Source: Elusimicrobia bacterium GWA2_66_18 (GTDB lineage Bacteria > Elusimicrobiota > Elusimicrobia > UBA1565 > UBA9628). From it: 35,007 bases of DNA. Position numbers and translations under genes: made by a program. This document shows, piece by piece, positions 1 through 10,645 of this stretch. The stretch's first letter is position 1. Each line of letters begins with the position of its first letter. The stretch lies in the NCBI GenBank assembly GCA_001799675.1, contig MGTX01000022.1:74852-109858 (forward strand). The letters are read 5' to 3'. The notes under the pieces were generated by a model that made no database searches, had not been told where the DNA came from, and saw only the letters and a program-made list of their open reading frames with translations.

Positions 1-1
1 G

Positions 2-1036
2 GTCGGGCTCTCCTACGGCCTGGGTTACCGCTTGGACTGGGCAGAAGAGAGCGGTCGTCCGGAGGACGACGTCGAGATCGCCGATGTCCCCGCCCCGGCC
101 GCCGGCATTTCCCTCCTGCCGGTTCCCGCGCCCCGGATGGAGATCATCCCGAGCGGTCCGGCCATCGCTCCGACGCCTTCTCCGGAGATGAAATCCGATC
201 TACGGACTATCTCCTGGGATAAGATGACTGCCGCGCTCGATAAGACGGCGGTGCACTATCCGGGGCGCGTCTCCATCTGCATGCGGGACCTCCGCACCGG
301 TAAGACCTGGATGTACCACCCTGATGATCTCTTCCCGGCGGCCAGCCTCATCAAGGTCCCCATCCTGATCGCGGCCTTCTACAAGATGAAGGACGGGCAA
401 CTCTCGCTCGAGGAGAAGCTGCCGATTACGCGGCGCAACCGGGTGGGAGGATCGGGCTCCCTTAAGTGGCGGCCCGACGGCACCAAGCTCGCGGTGCGCG
501 AACTCCTGATCCATATGATCAATGAGTCGGACAACACCGCGACCAAGATGGTCCTAGAGCGTCTTGGTCTGGGCTACGTGCAGCAGCAGTTCCCGCGGAT
601 GGGTCTCCTTTATACGGGCATCTACGAAGAGGGAATGAGCATTAAGGGCGGGCGTGTGGCGCACGAGAATTACACGACCGCGCGCGAGATGACCATGCTC
701 CTAGAGAAGATCTACAAGGGGGAGGCCGTCGACAAACCCTCCAGCGATCTGATGATGGAAATTCTCAAGAAACCCAAGGCCGTCGCCTCCCGCCTGGCCA
801 AGGGGATGCCGACCGGCTGGGAAATCGCCCACAAGACGGGGCTCCTGCGCCAGGCTTGTCACGACTCCGCAATCTTCCTGACGCCGAACGGCGACTATTC
901 CCTGACCGTCCTTACCGGTCAGAACCAGTCGTACTCCCAGGCCAAGACCTTCATCACCAAGCTTGCGCACGTCACTTTCGCCAATTATGCGGGCCCGCGC
1001 TACTATGCCCAGGCGACCCGGCGTCGCCGGCGCTGA
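2..1036 (+). CDS. Serine beta-lactamase-like protein, 5' end outside window
   Basis: The reading frame is open to the left edge, so the gene probably starts upstream; an internal TTG at 32 is the first start-like codon. The first residues (VGLSYGLGYRLDW) alternate like a last strand of an outer-membrane barrel. A proline-rich linker follows, then a class A beta-lactamase/transpeptidase-like fold. Counting from the TTG, the active-site motifs are SLIK (S105, K108), SDN (166-168) and KTG (268-270), with a Glu-Asn at 212-213 in the omega-loop region. All three hallmark motifs are intact, so it is probably an active serine hydrolase. Substrate could be a beta-lactam or a peptidoglycan peptide; sequence alone does not decide. 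The end is Arg-rich (RRRRR). The next gene begins 7 bases downstream. Confidence 0.8.
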   Translation, partial: VGLSYGLGYRLDWAEESGRPEDDVEIADVPAPAAGISLLPVPAPRMEIIPSGPAIAPTPSPEMKSDLRTISWDKMTAALDKTAVHYPGRVSICMRDLRTGKTWMYHPDDLFPAASLIKVPILIAAFYKMKDGQLSLEEKLPITRRNRVGGSGSLKWRPDGTKLAVRELLIHMINESDNTATKMVLERLGLGYVQQQFPRMGLLYTGIYEEGMSIKGGRVAHENYTTAREMTMLLEKIYKGEAVDKPSSDLMMEILKKPKAVASRLAKGMPTGWEIAHKTGLLRQACHDSAIFLTPNGDYSLTVLTGQNQSYSQAKTFITKLAHVTFANYAGPRYYAQATRRRRR

Positions 1037-1043
1037 GGACCGC

Positions 1044-1568
1044 GTGAGCGTCCTCCTCCTGGCTGCTCTTCTATTCCCCGCCTTCCCCGCGGCGCGCGCC
1101 GGCGAGGATGAAATCCCCGTCATCCAGAGATATCTGGTCCACCTTAAGCTGGGCGATGATCTGGAGGAAGTGAGGCGCATCTATCCGCCCGCCCAAGAGT
1201 GGCCCTCCTCCATGGACCCCCGCGGGCGCGTGACGCGCTACCGCGTGGAACGAGCCTGGGCCAAGACCTTCCCGCTCAAGGTTCAGATCCTGCACCTGGG
1301 GTTCAAGAAGGGCCGTTTGGTCGAGATACAGGTCGTCTACGATGAGAAATTCTCGAGCGCGAAGACTTACGAGACCATGGCCGGTGATTTCTCGCTCCTT
1401 TATGGAGAACCGGTACGTTCCGGCGATCGCTTCTGGTGGGCGGACGCCCACACCGTTCTGCGAGTGTTCCCCGCCGAAATACCCCTCGCCAAAAACGGGG
1501 ACAAGGCCGTGGAGTGGCGCACCAGCGTTCAGATCTACGAGAAGGGCGTTTTCGATCGTGTGGACTAG
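1044..1568 (+). CDS. Small secreted protein of unknown function
   Basis: I place the start at GTG 1044, preceded by GAGG five bases upstream; the longer frame from 963 would overlap the previous gene deeply. The product is 174 residues. It starts with a hydrophobic stretch ending in AARAG, consistent with a signal peptide, although the usual basic N-terminus is lacking. The mature part has a repeated theme of 'G.s.eevr..y', a charged beta-rich middle, and a phrase ending LLYGEP. This recalls small periplasmic lipoprotein/BLIP-like folds, but I do not recognise a family. It sits directly after the beta-lactamase-like gene with a 7-base gap and likely shares its transcript. Confidence 0.65.
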   Translation: MSVLLLAALLFPAFPAARAGEDEIPVIQRYLVHLKLGDDLEEVRRIYPPAQEWPSSMDPRGRVTRYRVERAWAKTFPLKVQILHLGFKKGRLVEIQVVYDEKFSSAKTYETMAGDFSLLYGEPVRSGDRFWWADAHTVLRVFPAEIPLAKNGDKAVEWRTSVQIYEKGVFDRVD

Positions 1569-1632
1569 CGACCGTTAAGCCGTGGAACTTTTTTGACCCC
1601 CGCCCCGTATCCATTAGGCACACCCTAGTGTG

Positions 1633-1661
1633 ATCGAACATCAATCGAACAAAAATCGAAC
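1633..1661 (+). repeat. Three helically phased ATCGAAC direct repeats
   Basis: ATCGAAC occurs at 1633-1639, 1644-1650 and 1655-1661, exactly 11 bases apart, so all three lie on the same face of the helix. The third copy forms the left half of the inverted LexA-type operator at 1657-1670. They look like extra half-sites for the same repressor in front of recA. Confidence 0.6.
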
Positions 1662-1670
1662 TTGTGTTCG
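1657..1670 (+). promoter_or_regulatory. LexA/SOS operator of the GAAC-N4-GTTC type
   Basis: CGAACTTGTGTTCG is a perfect 5-base inverted repeat with a 4-base spacer, matching the core of the Gram-positive (DinR/LexA) SOS box. It lies over the predicted -35 of the recA promoter, so a bound repressor would block RNA polymerase. No lexA gene is in the window. Confidence 0.75.
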
Positions 1671-1690
1671 AATTAAACTTCTGCTATACT
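1662..1690 (+). promoter_or_regulatory. Predicted sigma-70 promoter of recA
   Basis: TTGTGT (1662-1667) and TATACT (1685-1690) are separated by 17 bases. The -10 matches consensus at five of six positions. The site lies in an AT-rich island inside otherwise GC-rich DNA and overlaps the LexA-type operator. Transcription would start near 1697, giving a leader of about 48 bases that includes the ribosome binding site AAGGAGG at 1725-1731. Confidence 0.6.
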
Positions 1691-1744
1691 AACACCCTTG
1701 GACGCCCGAGGTCAGAGGCGCGCTAAGGAGGGAGAAAGCACTCA

Positions 1745-2827
<1,083 letters not shown>

Positions 2828-3715
2828 GTCCGGCAAGGCCCGTCCCGCCGCCATCGAGGAGTTCGTCCGCTACCTGAGCCTGGAGAGGGGGTTGTCTGCG
2901 CATACCGTTCAGGCCTACGCCTCGGACGCCGGCCGCTTCCTCGCCTGGGCTGCGGAGCGTAAGATCGACCCGCGCGGGGCCCTCAAGACCGTCTTCGATG
3001 ATTTCCTGTGGGAGGAGAAGCAGAGAGGGATGGACGCATCATCGCTCGCCCGCGGGATCTCGGCGTTAAAGGCCTTCTTCTCCTACCAGGCCGTCGAAGG
3101 CCGCCTGTCCGAGAATCCGGCCGAGGGTCTCAAGGCCCCGCGCCTGCCCCAACGCCTGCCCCACCACCTTTCGCTCCAGGACGCGGCGCGGCTGCTGGCT
3201 GCGCCCGACGGCGTCTCCTACGAGGATGTGCGTGGGCGCGCCATGCTTGAGTTCCTCTACGCCTGCGGACTGCGCGTCTCCGAGCTCATCGGTCTGCGCC
3301 CGGAGTCCGTCAACATGCAGGAAGGCTGGGTGCGTGTGATGGGGAAAGGTTCGAAGGAACGCCTCGTCCCCGCGCACCCCCGCGCCCTGGCCGCGCTCCG
3401 CGCCTACATGGTCCTGCGCGAGAGCCGTTTTAAGTCATCCTCCCCGGAATTATTCCTAGGGCGGACGGGCCGGCGCCTCTCCCGCGTCCAGTTCTGGCGC
3501 CTGCTGCGCGCACTGGGCCGGCGCGCGGGCCTCAAGACTCCGCTCTACCCGCACCTCCTGCGGCACACGTTTGCGACCCATATGTTGTCGGGGGGCGCGG
3601 ACCTCCGCTCGGTCCAGGAGATGCTCGGACATTCCGACCTCTCGACGACGCAGATCTACACGCATCTCGATGCCTCAGCTCTGAAGGACGCGCACGCCAA
3701 ACATCACCCTCGGGG

Positions 3716-4324
3716 ATGATAGACTACCCTGCGATGGCTTTTCTCCTGCTGGCCGCCTGGGCGGTCCTCGCCGTTCCGACCGCCGCCGCGGGTCCAGGCA
3801 CGCCCTCCGAAGAGGTCTCGCTCCAGCTCGTCGATTATGCCTTGCGCACACCCACCCCGGACATGGACCCCAAGCTTGCCAACGCCTTCCTCGACCTGGA
3901 CTTGGAGATGATTCCCAAGAAGAAGAAGGAGAAGGTTCGCGCCAAGCAGTTGGAACTGCGGACCCTCCTTAAGATCAGCGCGGGCAAGAAAAAGGGCGGC
4001 ATCCGCTGGCCTCAGCCCGACGCCTGCACGCCGAAGTACTACGGCCCCGGCGACGAGGGCGCGCTCGCCATCGCCGGATTCGCCGAGATCGAGGAGGACG
4101 AGGCGGATTTCCTGGAGGAGAGGACGAAATGCAGCGAGGCGGAGCTGTGTTGCGAGTTCTCGCTGACGATCATCCTGATCCCGCGCAAGAAGGGCCCGCC
4201 CCTCAAGCGCTTCTTTCTCCACGACAACGACCCCATTAATTCCCTTCTGGCCGAGTACAGGAACAAGAAGGTCGGCGGGCAGACGAAGTTCTTCGGCGCC
4301 GGCGTCTTCTCCTGCAACCGCTGA
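3716..4324 (+). CDS. Secreted protein of unknown function
   Basis: The ATG at 3716 forms a 4-base ATGA overlap with the recombinase stop, arguing for translational coupling; ATG 3734 is an alternative start. The product is up to 202 residues. A hydrophobic segment ending TAAAG looks like a signal peptide. The mature part has a Lys-rich middle (IPKKKKEK) and several cysteines (C near 137, a CC pair, and one near the C-terminus) that could form disulfides after export. The beta-rich C-terminal half has no motif I recognise. No function is proposed. Confidence 0.65.
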   Translation: MIDYPAMAFLLLAAWAVLAVPTAAAGPGTPSEEVSLQLVDYALRTPTPDMDPKLANAFLDLDLEMIPKKKKEKVRAKQLELRTLLKISAGKKKGGIRWPQPDACTPKYYGPGDEGALAIAGFAEIEEDEADFLEERTKCSEAELCCEFSLTIILIPRKKGPPLKRFFLHDNDPINSLLAEYRNKKVGGQTKFFGAGVFSCNR

Positions 4325-4328
4325 GACC

Positions 4329-5843
4329 ATGCACGCCACGACGCGGACGGCTCCCGCGCTGCTGCTGACGCTGATCCTGGCGGCGCTTGCCCTGGCGCTC
4401 TACGGGAGGAGTATGGGCTGGGGTCCGGTATGGGATGATCATTTTTTCGTCGCGGGGCAGTCATTTCTCGCCGATCCTCGGCACCTGCTCGATGTGTTCG
4501 ACCCGCGCAGCCTGTTTGAGATACTCCCGGTGCGCAACGCCGCTCGGCCCATGTGGCTGGGCTCGGTGCTCTTCGACCGTCTCGCCTTCGGCGGGTCCTT
4601 CGCGGCCCTACGGGCCTCAAGCCTCCTATGGCACGCGGCGGGGGCGGCTCTCCTAGCGGTCCTTGCCGCGGAACTCGGCGCCGGACCGCTTGCGGCGCGC
4701 CTGGCGGCCGTCCTTTTCATGGTCCATCCTCTCCATATCGAGGCAGTGACGATCGTGACCTTCCGGGCCGACCTGCTGGCCTTCGTCTTCTCCATCCTCT
4801 CCCTGATCCTCCACGCGCGCGCCGGCCACCGCGAGAACGGCCTGTTGTGGGGCACAGGGTCGCTTCTCGCCTTCGCCCTCGCCCTGCTCTCGAAGGAGTC
4901 CGCGGCGTTCCTGCCCCTGCTCTTTCCCCTCATCGACGCCGTGTCCGGCGTGACGCCTAACCGGCGGCGATGGCGGATGTACGCGGCTTTCGTCATACTC
5001 CTCGTCGGCTACCTCTGGTTCCGGACCCCTCGCTCCGGATACACGATCTCGACGGGTTCGGATGCCTTCACCGACCTTCGCAAGCGCGTTCCGGGCTTAT
5101 TCGCTCCGGTCTCGCGTCCCAATCCGCGCTGGAGCGCCTTTGCCGGAGTCGTGAGGACCGACTCCGACGAAGTTTCGGTGAGGAATCGGAAACTGGACGA
5201 ACCGATGGTCCGGGCGCGCACCCTGATTGCCGTCCAGGGCTCTGCGCTGAGGCGGCTGCTCTGGCCCCGGCCTCTCCAGGCGGACTACGCTCCGCGGCCT
5301 GCGCTCTCCTGGAGCGATCCTCGTCCCTGGGCCGCGCTTGCGGGATGGTCGCTCGTGCTCGTCGCGGCGTGGTTCCTGCGCCGAGGGCGCCCGCTCACGG
5401 CGCTGGGGCTTGCCTGGATGACGGCCGCTCTCGTCCCCGTCTCGGGTCTGGTCTGGATGGCGAATCCGACCGCGGACCGATACCTCTACTTTGCCTCCGG
5501 CGGGTTGTGCCTGGCGCTCGGCTCTCTTCTAGGGAGAGAGGGGCCGGACCCGCGCGCGCGCCGCACGGCGGCGGCGTTGGCGACCGTGCTCGTTTGCGTT
5601 TGGGGCGCGTGGACGGCCCTACGCGTTCCAGACTTCCGTGATGACTTATCCCTCTTCTCCTCGGTCGTGGCGCTCGATCCCGAGGTTCCGCGCGCGCGTC
5701 TCAATCTGGCTCTGGCCCTGGCCGACGGCGGGCGTCGCGAGGAGGCCGAGGGTCATTTCCAGGCCGCCTTGCGACTGTGGCCGCAGTCTGCGCGCGTGCG
5801 CCGTCTGTACGCTGAGTTCTTGGCCGAGGGCGGGGCGCGGTAA
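4329..5843 (+). CDS. GT-C membrane glycosyltransferase-like protein with C-terminal TPR
   Basis: The 504-residue polytopic membrane protein shows the pattern of TMTC/PMT-like GT-C enzymes. An N-terminal hydrophobic helix is followed by an acidic loop with WDDHFF, then HPLHIEAV and RADLLAF, then LLSKESAAFLPLLFPL. The last 60 residues form a TPR-like helical pair (DPEVPRARLNLALALADGG). GT-C enzymes of this type transfer sugars from polyprenyl-phosphate donors to exported proteins or glycans. Acceptor and sugar cannot be told from sequence. Start is ATG 4329, four bases after the previous stop. It ends nine bases before the convergent minus-strand thiolase. Confidence 0.75.
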   Translation: MHATTRTAPALLLTLILAALALALYGRSMGWGPVWDDHFFVAGQSFLADPRHLLDVFDPRSLFEILPVRNAARPMWLGSVLFDRLAFGGSFAALRASSLLWHAAGAALLAVLAAELGAGPLAARLAAVLFMVHPLHIEAVTIVTFRADLLAFVFSILSLILHARAGHRENGLLWGTGSLLAFALALLSKESAAFLPLLFPLIDAVSGVTPNRRRWRMYAAFVILLVGYLWFRTPRSGYTISTGSDAFTDLRKRVPGLFAPVSRPNPRWSAFAGVVRTDSDEVSVRNRKLDEPMVRARTLIAVQGSALRRLLWPRPLQADYAPRPALSWSDPRPWAALAGWSLVLVAAWFLRRGRPLTALGLAWMTAALVPVSGLVWMANPTADRYLYFASGGLCLALGSLLGREGPDPRARRTAAALATVLVCVWGAWTALRVPDFRDDLSLFSSVVALDPEVPRARLNLALALADGGRREEAEGHFQAALRLWPQSARVRRLYAEFLAEGGAR

Positions 5844-5852
5844 GAAGCGCTC

Positions 5853-7199
5853 CTAACGCCTCTCGACGACCAGGGCTGCGCCCATGCCGCCGCCCGCGCA
5901 GGCCGCCAGCATCCCGTAGCGGCTCTTCGGGTTCTTCCGGAGGGCGTAGACGAGATTCAGCGCCAGCCGGCCGCCGGTCGCGCCCAGCGGGTGGCCGATC
6001 GCGATTGAGCCCCCGTTGGGGTTCAATATTCCGGACTTGTGTTTGGCTTCCCAGTCGTGGCCGTACTTCTCCTTGCCGAGCTTGAAAATGGACAGGACCG
6101 TGGCAGCGAAGGGCTCATGGAGCTCGATCTGGTCGAGGGCGTCGAAGGAGACGCCGGCGCGCTGGAGCGCCAAAGGGGCGGCGAGTGCTGGAGAGACGCC
6201 CATGTGCGCGGGGTTGTTTCCCACGAAGCCCCAGCCCTTGATCGTGGCCAGGACCTCGAGGCCGAGTGCCTTGGCTTTATCGGCTGTGGTCACGACGACC
6301 AGGGAGGCTCCGTCCGAGCGACCACAGGAGTTGAACAGGGTCACGCTGCCCTTGGCGCCTTCCTGGTAGGTCTTGCCCTTAATGAACCGGCCGAAGTCGC
6401 GGTAGAAGTCCTTCATCGAGTAGGCGGAGTTGTCGAAGAGGATCGGGGCCTTGGCGAACATCTGAGGCTTCTCGACGAGGCTCGCGCGCAGGTACGGGTA
6501 TTCGTCCTTGGCCAGGACGACCGCTCCGTCGCGTGAGACCGGAACGACGTGGCCGTCGTAGAAGCCCGACTTCCAGCCTTCAAGGCTGCGCCGGAAGCTC
6601 TCGTGCGCGTACGCGTCCTGTGCGGCGCGGCCGATGCCGTACATCTGAGCGCAGACCTCGGCCGTGCCGGCCATATTGATATTCTTGACGGGATCAATCA
6701 GGCCCTGCTCCATCGCGTCCACGATGGAGACCTCGGGCAAGGTCAGCAACTCTCCCCATTTCTGCTTGACCACGTCGAGTGAGCGCAGAGGCTTGGCCGC
6801 GCGGCTGCCGTCGATCGAGTAGGGGATGCGGGACATCACCTCGACGCCGCCGGCGAGGTAGAGTTCACCCTCGCCGGCCATGATGAAGCGGGCGGCGGAC
6901 GCGACCGCCTCGATGGAGGAGACGCAGTTGTTCTGAACCGTGACGGCCTGGGTCCGCTCGGATAGGCCCGCCTTGAGCGCGGCCACGCGCGCGATGTTCG
7001 GGGCCGAGAAGGACTGCCCGACCCAGCCGAGGAGGATGCCGTCCACGGCTTCGGGGGAGAGTTTGGCGCGGGAAAGGGTCGCCTGTACCGCGTCCACCAT
7101 CAGGTCCGTCGGGGGAATGTCGGCCAGGGCGCCGGCGAAATGGCCGATAACCGTGCGTATGCCGCCGGCGATGACGATGGTCTTGGACTGAGAGTTCAT
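5853..7199 (-). CDS. Acetyl-CoA acyltransferase (thiolase), FadI-like
   Basis: Thiolases cleave 3-ketoacyl-CoA or condense acyl-CoA units. The 448-residue product has the nucleophilic cysteine in NNCVSS (C92), the C-terminal motifs GGSIAIGHPLGATGG and CAGGGMGAA, and HEPFAA in place of the common NEAFAA. The histidine form is seen in FadI/HADHB-type long-chain thiolases, and the length also fits that group better than the roughly 395-residue short-chain enzymes. GGAGG lies four bases upstream of ATG 7199. It diverges from the glycosyltransferase gene across a short AT-rich island. Together with the second thiolase and the hotdog thioesterase it suggests fatty-acid or ketoacyl-CoA metabolism; direction of the reaction is unknown. 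Confidence 0.92.
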   Translation of the reverse strand: MNSQSKTIVIAGGIRTVIGHFAGALADIPPTDLMVDAVQATLSRAKLSPEAVDGILLGWVGQSFSAPNIARVAALKAGLSERTQAVTVQNNCVSSIEAVASAARFIMAGEGELYLAGGVEVMSRIPYSIDGSRAAKPLRSLDVVKQKWGELLTLPEVSIVDAMEQGLIDPVKNINMAGTAEVCAQMYGIGRAAQDAYAHESFRRSLEGWKSGFYDGHVVPVSRDGAVVLAKDEYPYLRASLVEKPQMFAKAPILFDNSAYSMKDFYRDFGRFIKGKTYQEGAKGSVTLFNSCGRSDGASLVVVTTADKAKALGLEVLATIKGWGFVGNNPAHMGVSPALAAPLALQRAGVSFDALDQIELHEPFAATVLSIFKLGKEKYGHDWEAKHKSGILNPNGGSIAIGHPLGATGGRLALNLVYALRKNPKSRYGMLAACAGGGMGAALVVERR

Positions 7200-7210
7200 G
7201 AGGCCTCCGG

Positions 7211-7226
7211 GCCCCCTCGCGGGGGC
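7211..7226. other. GC-rich hairpin in the divergent intergenic region
   Basis: GCCCCC, TCGC, GGGGGC form a perfect 6-base-pair stem with a four-base loop. It would lie in the 5' leader of the minus-strand thiolase transcript, about 12 bases from the start codon. It could affect translation, or be incidental in GC-rich DNA. There is no T-run, so it is not a terminator. Confidence 0.35.
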
Positions 7227-7236
7227 GGTCGCGGCA

Positions 7237-7248
7237 AATATATATAAT
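7237..7248. promoter_or_regulatory. AT island with -10-like elements in both directions
   Basis: AATATATATAAT stands out in GC-rich surroundings. On the plus strand TATAAT (7243-7248) ends seven bases before GTG 7256, so transcription would begin at or next to the start codon. On the minus strand TATATT (7242-7237) would start transcripts about 30 bases upstream of the thiolase. No good -35 was found for either direction. Confidence 0.4.
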
Positions 7249-7255
7249 CCGCAAG

Positions 7256-8578
7256 GTGAGGAACCTGGTCTTCGTCGGCAGTCACCTAGGATATCCGATG
7301 GACCGGACCCCGCTGGGCGGCGGCGCCATGGTCGGCCTCCAACTGGTCAGGCATTGGAGGCCGGACGCGTCCTGGCGTCTGGTCGTCCTTGGCTCCGGGC
7401 CCGAGACGCCCTCCTCAGGTCTCAAGTACGTGCGCTTGGCCGGCCAGGACGGCGGCATCGTGGACTTAAGCGAGCTCCGCTACGCCCGTTTCTGCCGCGA
7501 GTTCGAGGCGGCGACCACGGAGTGGATTCTCTCCAGGCGAGGCGAGTTCAAGCCCGAGGAGACCGCGATCGTGGTCAACGACATCTCCGAGGGCCCGACC
7601 CTGGGGGAACTGGCGCGCGCGGGCTATCGCATCCTCTCTATTTGGCACGTGGACGTGGTGGACTATTTCAACAAGCTCTACCTGCGCCGCTTCCTCGCGC
7701 CGGAGAAGCTCACCCGCATCCACGAGCGCCTGCGCTGCCTCGGCGTGGATCAGGTCCTCCCGGACGTGCTCAACCTAGTCTTCGACAAGCAGCGCGAGAC
7801 CGTCGTGCACTCGCGGCGGCTGGTCGTGCCTTCCACGGCCATGGCCGATACCATCGTGCGTTGCTACGGCGGGATCGCGGGGGAGGCGGAACTGCGACGC
7901 CGCATCGCAGTGATACCCTGGGGCGTCTGGGCCTCGGACCCGACGCCCGCCGACGCGAACCGCGCCGACGAATTGCGCGATTACCACGAGATCGGGTCCG
8001 ACACCTTCGTCCTCATGACTCTCTCGCGCATTTCCCCCGAGAAGGGCATCCATCTTCTGCTGGAGGCCCTGCGCCTGCTCGAGGTCAATGACAAGCTCGC
8101 GGGCCAAGACGTCCGCCTGTTTATCTGCGGCGAGCCAGCCTTCATGATGGGGCAGTCCTATCACAAGAAGGTCCGTCAGGTCGCGGCCCGGCTCAAGCAG
8201 GTCAAGGTCATCTTTGTCGGCTACCTCGACGCGGAGGCCAAGCGCGCTTACTTCCGCCTGCCGCACCTCTTTGTCTCGCCATCCATTCACGAGAGCTACG
8301 GCCTGAACGTGGTCGAGGCGATGCACGCGGGCCTGCCGATCCTGGCCAGCGACCACTACGGCGTGCGCGACACCTTGCCCGCCGACGCGGGCCGACTGGT
8401 CCACTATCCTAGCCCGGGGAAAGCGCCGCCGCTCCTGGCCGCCGCCCTTCTCGAGATGATGTCCGACCGCGAACGACTCAAGAAGATGGGAACCGCCGCC
8501 CGCGCCGCCGCCCAGGACATGCCCTTCTCGTCCGCAGCCGACGCCGTGGGCGCGGCGGCGCGGGGGATGTTCTCATGA
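7256..8578 (+). CDS. GT4-family glycosyltransferase
   Basis: The 440-residue protein has a GT-B fold signature. The N-terminal domain begins with a Rossmann-like strand and a Gly-rich turn (LGGGAMVGLQL). The C-terminal donor-binding domain shows VIPWGV, LSRISPEKGIHLLLEAL and ESYGLNVVEAMHAGLPILAS, where the E-x7-E pattern contacts a nucleotide sugar. It should transfer a sugar from a nucleotide donor, retaining configuration. Acceptor unknown; heptose/LPS or another surface glycan is plausible because hldD lies 7 kb away. Start is GTG 7256, with no Shine-Dalgarno and a -10 element only seven bases upstream, hinting at a leaderless message. It overlaps the next gene by four bases (ATGA). Confidence 0.88.
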   Translation: MRNLVFVGSHLGYPMDRTPLGGGAMVGLQLVRHWRPDASWRLVVLGSGPETPSSGLKYVRLAGQDGGIVDLSELRYARFCREFEAATTEWILSRRGEFKPEETAIVVNDISEGPTLGELARAGYRILSIWHVDVVDYFNKLYLRRFLAPEKLTRIHERLRCLGVDQVLPDVLNLVFDKQRETVVHSRRLVVPSTAMADTIVRCYGGIAGEAELRRRIAVIPWGVWASDPTPADANRADELRDYHEIGSDTFVLMTLSRISPEKGIHLLLEALRLLEVNDKLAGQDVRLFICGEPAFMMGQSYHKKVRQVAARLKQVKVIFVGYLDAEAKRAYFRLPHLFVSPSIHESYGLNVVEAMHAGLPILASDHYGVRDTLPADAGRLVHYPSPGKAPPLLAAALLEMMSDRERLKKMGTAARAAAQDMPFSSAADAVGAAARGMFS

Positions 8579-8967
8579 GGGCGGGGCTGAAGGCCGGAAT
8601 TACCGTGGACATGCCCGCGAAGGTTGAGAAGCACATGCGGCCCCACCTGCAGGGGCTGGTGAGCCATCCGCTCTATGCGACCTGGGCGATGGCCTACCAC
8701 ATGGAGACGGTCTCGCGCATGCTCCTGGCTCCATATCTGGAGCCGCATGAGGAGGCGGTCGGCGGAGCGGTCCTGGTCAAGCATCTGCGCCCCGCGCGCA
8801 TCGGAGCGCCCCTCCACGTGGTCGCACGCCTAGTGCGCGTGCGCGGCAGCCGCGTCTACACGCGCGCCGAGGTCCACAGCCGGGGCCGGAAGATCGGGGA
8901 GGGTTCAGTGCTCCAGGTCATCATGACCCGCTCTCGCTTCGCCAAGCTCCTCCAGGAGGCGCGCTGA
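8575..8967 (+). CDS. FlK-like hotdog-fold thioesterase
   Basis: The 130-residue protein fits the hotdog thioesterase pattern of the fluoroacetyl-CoA thioesterase-like group. It has HPLYATWAMAYHMETVSR (central helix with the conserved acidic residue), then GGAVLVKHLRPARIGAPL with the conserved His, and a closing beta strand GSRVYTRAEVHSRGRKIGEGS. It would hydrolyse a short acyl-CoA. It sits between a glycosyltransferase (4-base overlap) and a thiolase, and the second association makes an acyl-CoA role more likely. The exact substrate is not inferable. Confidence 0.7.
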   Translation: MRAGLKAGITVDMPAKVEKHMRPHLQGLVSHPLYATWAMAYHMETVSRMLLAPYLEPHEEAVGGAVLVKHLRPARIGAPLHVVARLVRVRGSRVYTRAEVHSRGRKIGEGSVLQVIMTRSRFAKLLQEAR

Positions 8968-9012
8968 TGGATGGATACCGTGAGGAGTGGCGCGCCAAAA
9001 TGGAGGATTTCG

Positions 9013-10218
<1,206 letters not shown>

Positions 10219-10353
10219 GTCGATGATCGTCTTCACGCGGGGCTTCGCTTGGGATCGTCGTCTGCTCGCCTCTCCGGGCAAAGCTTCGCGGGAGCGGGTA
10301 CTGGTCATCGTTGACGGAACTCTGTTCGCGAGGATAGCCGATTTTCCCTAAAA
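10219..10353. other. Intergenic region upstream of the atp promoter
   Basis: This separates the thiolase from the ATP synthase operon. I found no convincing terminator hairpin with a T-run. An ATG at 10223 opens a 42-codon frame (ending 10351) without a ribosome binding site or recognisable product; I regard it as probably non-coding. Confidence 0.4.
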
Positions 10354-10382
10354 TTGACAGGTCGCGCGGTAAATCGTACAAT
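10354..10382 (+). promoter_or_regulatory. Strong sigma-70 promoter of the ATP synthase operon
   Basis: A perfect TTGACA (10354-10359) is followed after exactly 17 bases by TACAAT (10377-10382), five of six to consensus. It is the best promoter in the window. Transcription would begin near 10389, leaving only about ten bases before the atpZ start. Confidence 0.8.
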
Positions 10383-10399
10383 GCCCATCGTTGCCGAGA

Positions 10400-10645
10400 A
10401 TGCCCGCTGAATCCGAGGAGGCGAATGAGTCCCGGAGGCGTTCCTGGGCCCTCGCGTTGAGCATCGGCTGGGAGCTTGCTTCCTTTTCCCTGCTGGGGTT
10501 CGGGCTCGGATATTGGCTCGATGGCCGTTACGGGTCGTCTCCGTGGGGTGTTCTCGTCTTGACGTTGATCGGAATCGTCCTTGGTCTCTATAGGCTTATT
10601 CGGATGTTCAGCCGTCCCGTGGACGGCGGCCCGAGCCGCCGCTGA
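10400..10645 (+). CDS. atpZ: AtpZ-like small membrane protein
   Basis: The 81-residue product has a charged N-terminus (EESEEANESRRRS-like) and two transmembrane helices with glycine-rich faces (LLGFGLGYWLDG, then LIGIVLGLYRLIRM). This matches the AtpZ family encoded in front of many F-ATPase operons, linked in the literature to AtpI and Mg2+/Ca2+ handling or c-ring assembly. I prefer ATG 10400; a TTG at 10391 is an alternative. Both lie right behind the predicted transcription start, so the message is short-leadered or leaderless. Confidence 0.75.
   Translation: MPAESEEANESRRRSWALALSIGWELASFSLLGFGLGYWLDGRYGSSPWGVLVLTLIGIVLGLYRLIRMFSRPVDGGPSRR

Noticed and set aside
1571-1594. T6 run after the secreted protein gene, considered as a terminator
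   Set aside because: The preceding bases do not form a convincing stable stem, so I did not call it.
10223-10351. 42-codon frame between the thiolase and the atp promoter
   Set aside because: No ribosome binding site, no recognisable product, and no evidence of coding use.
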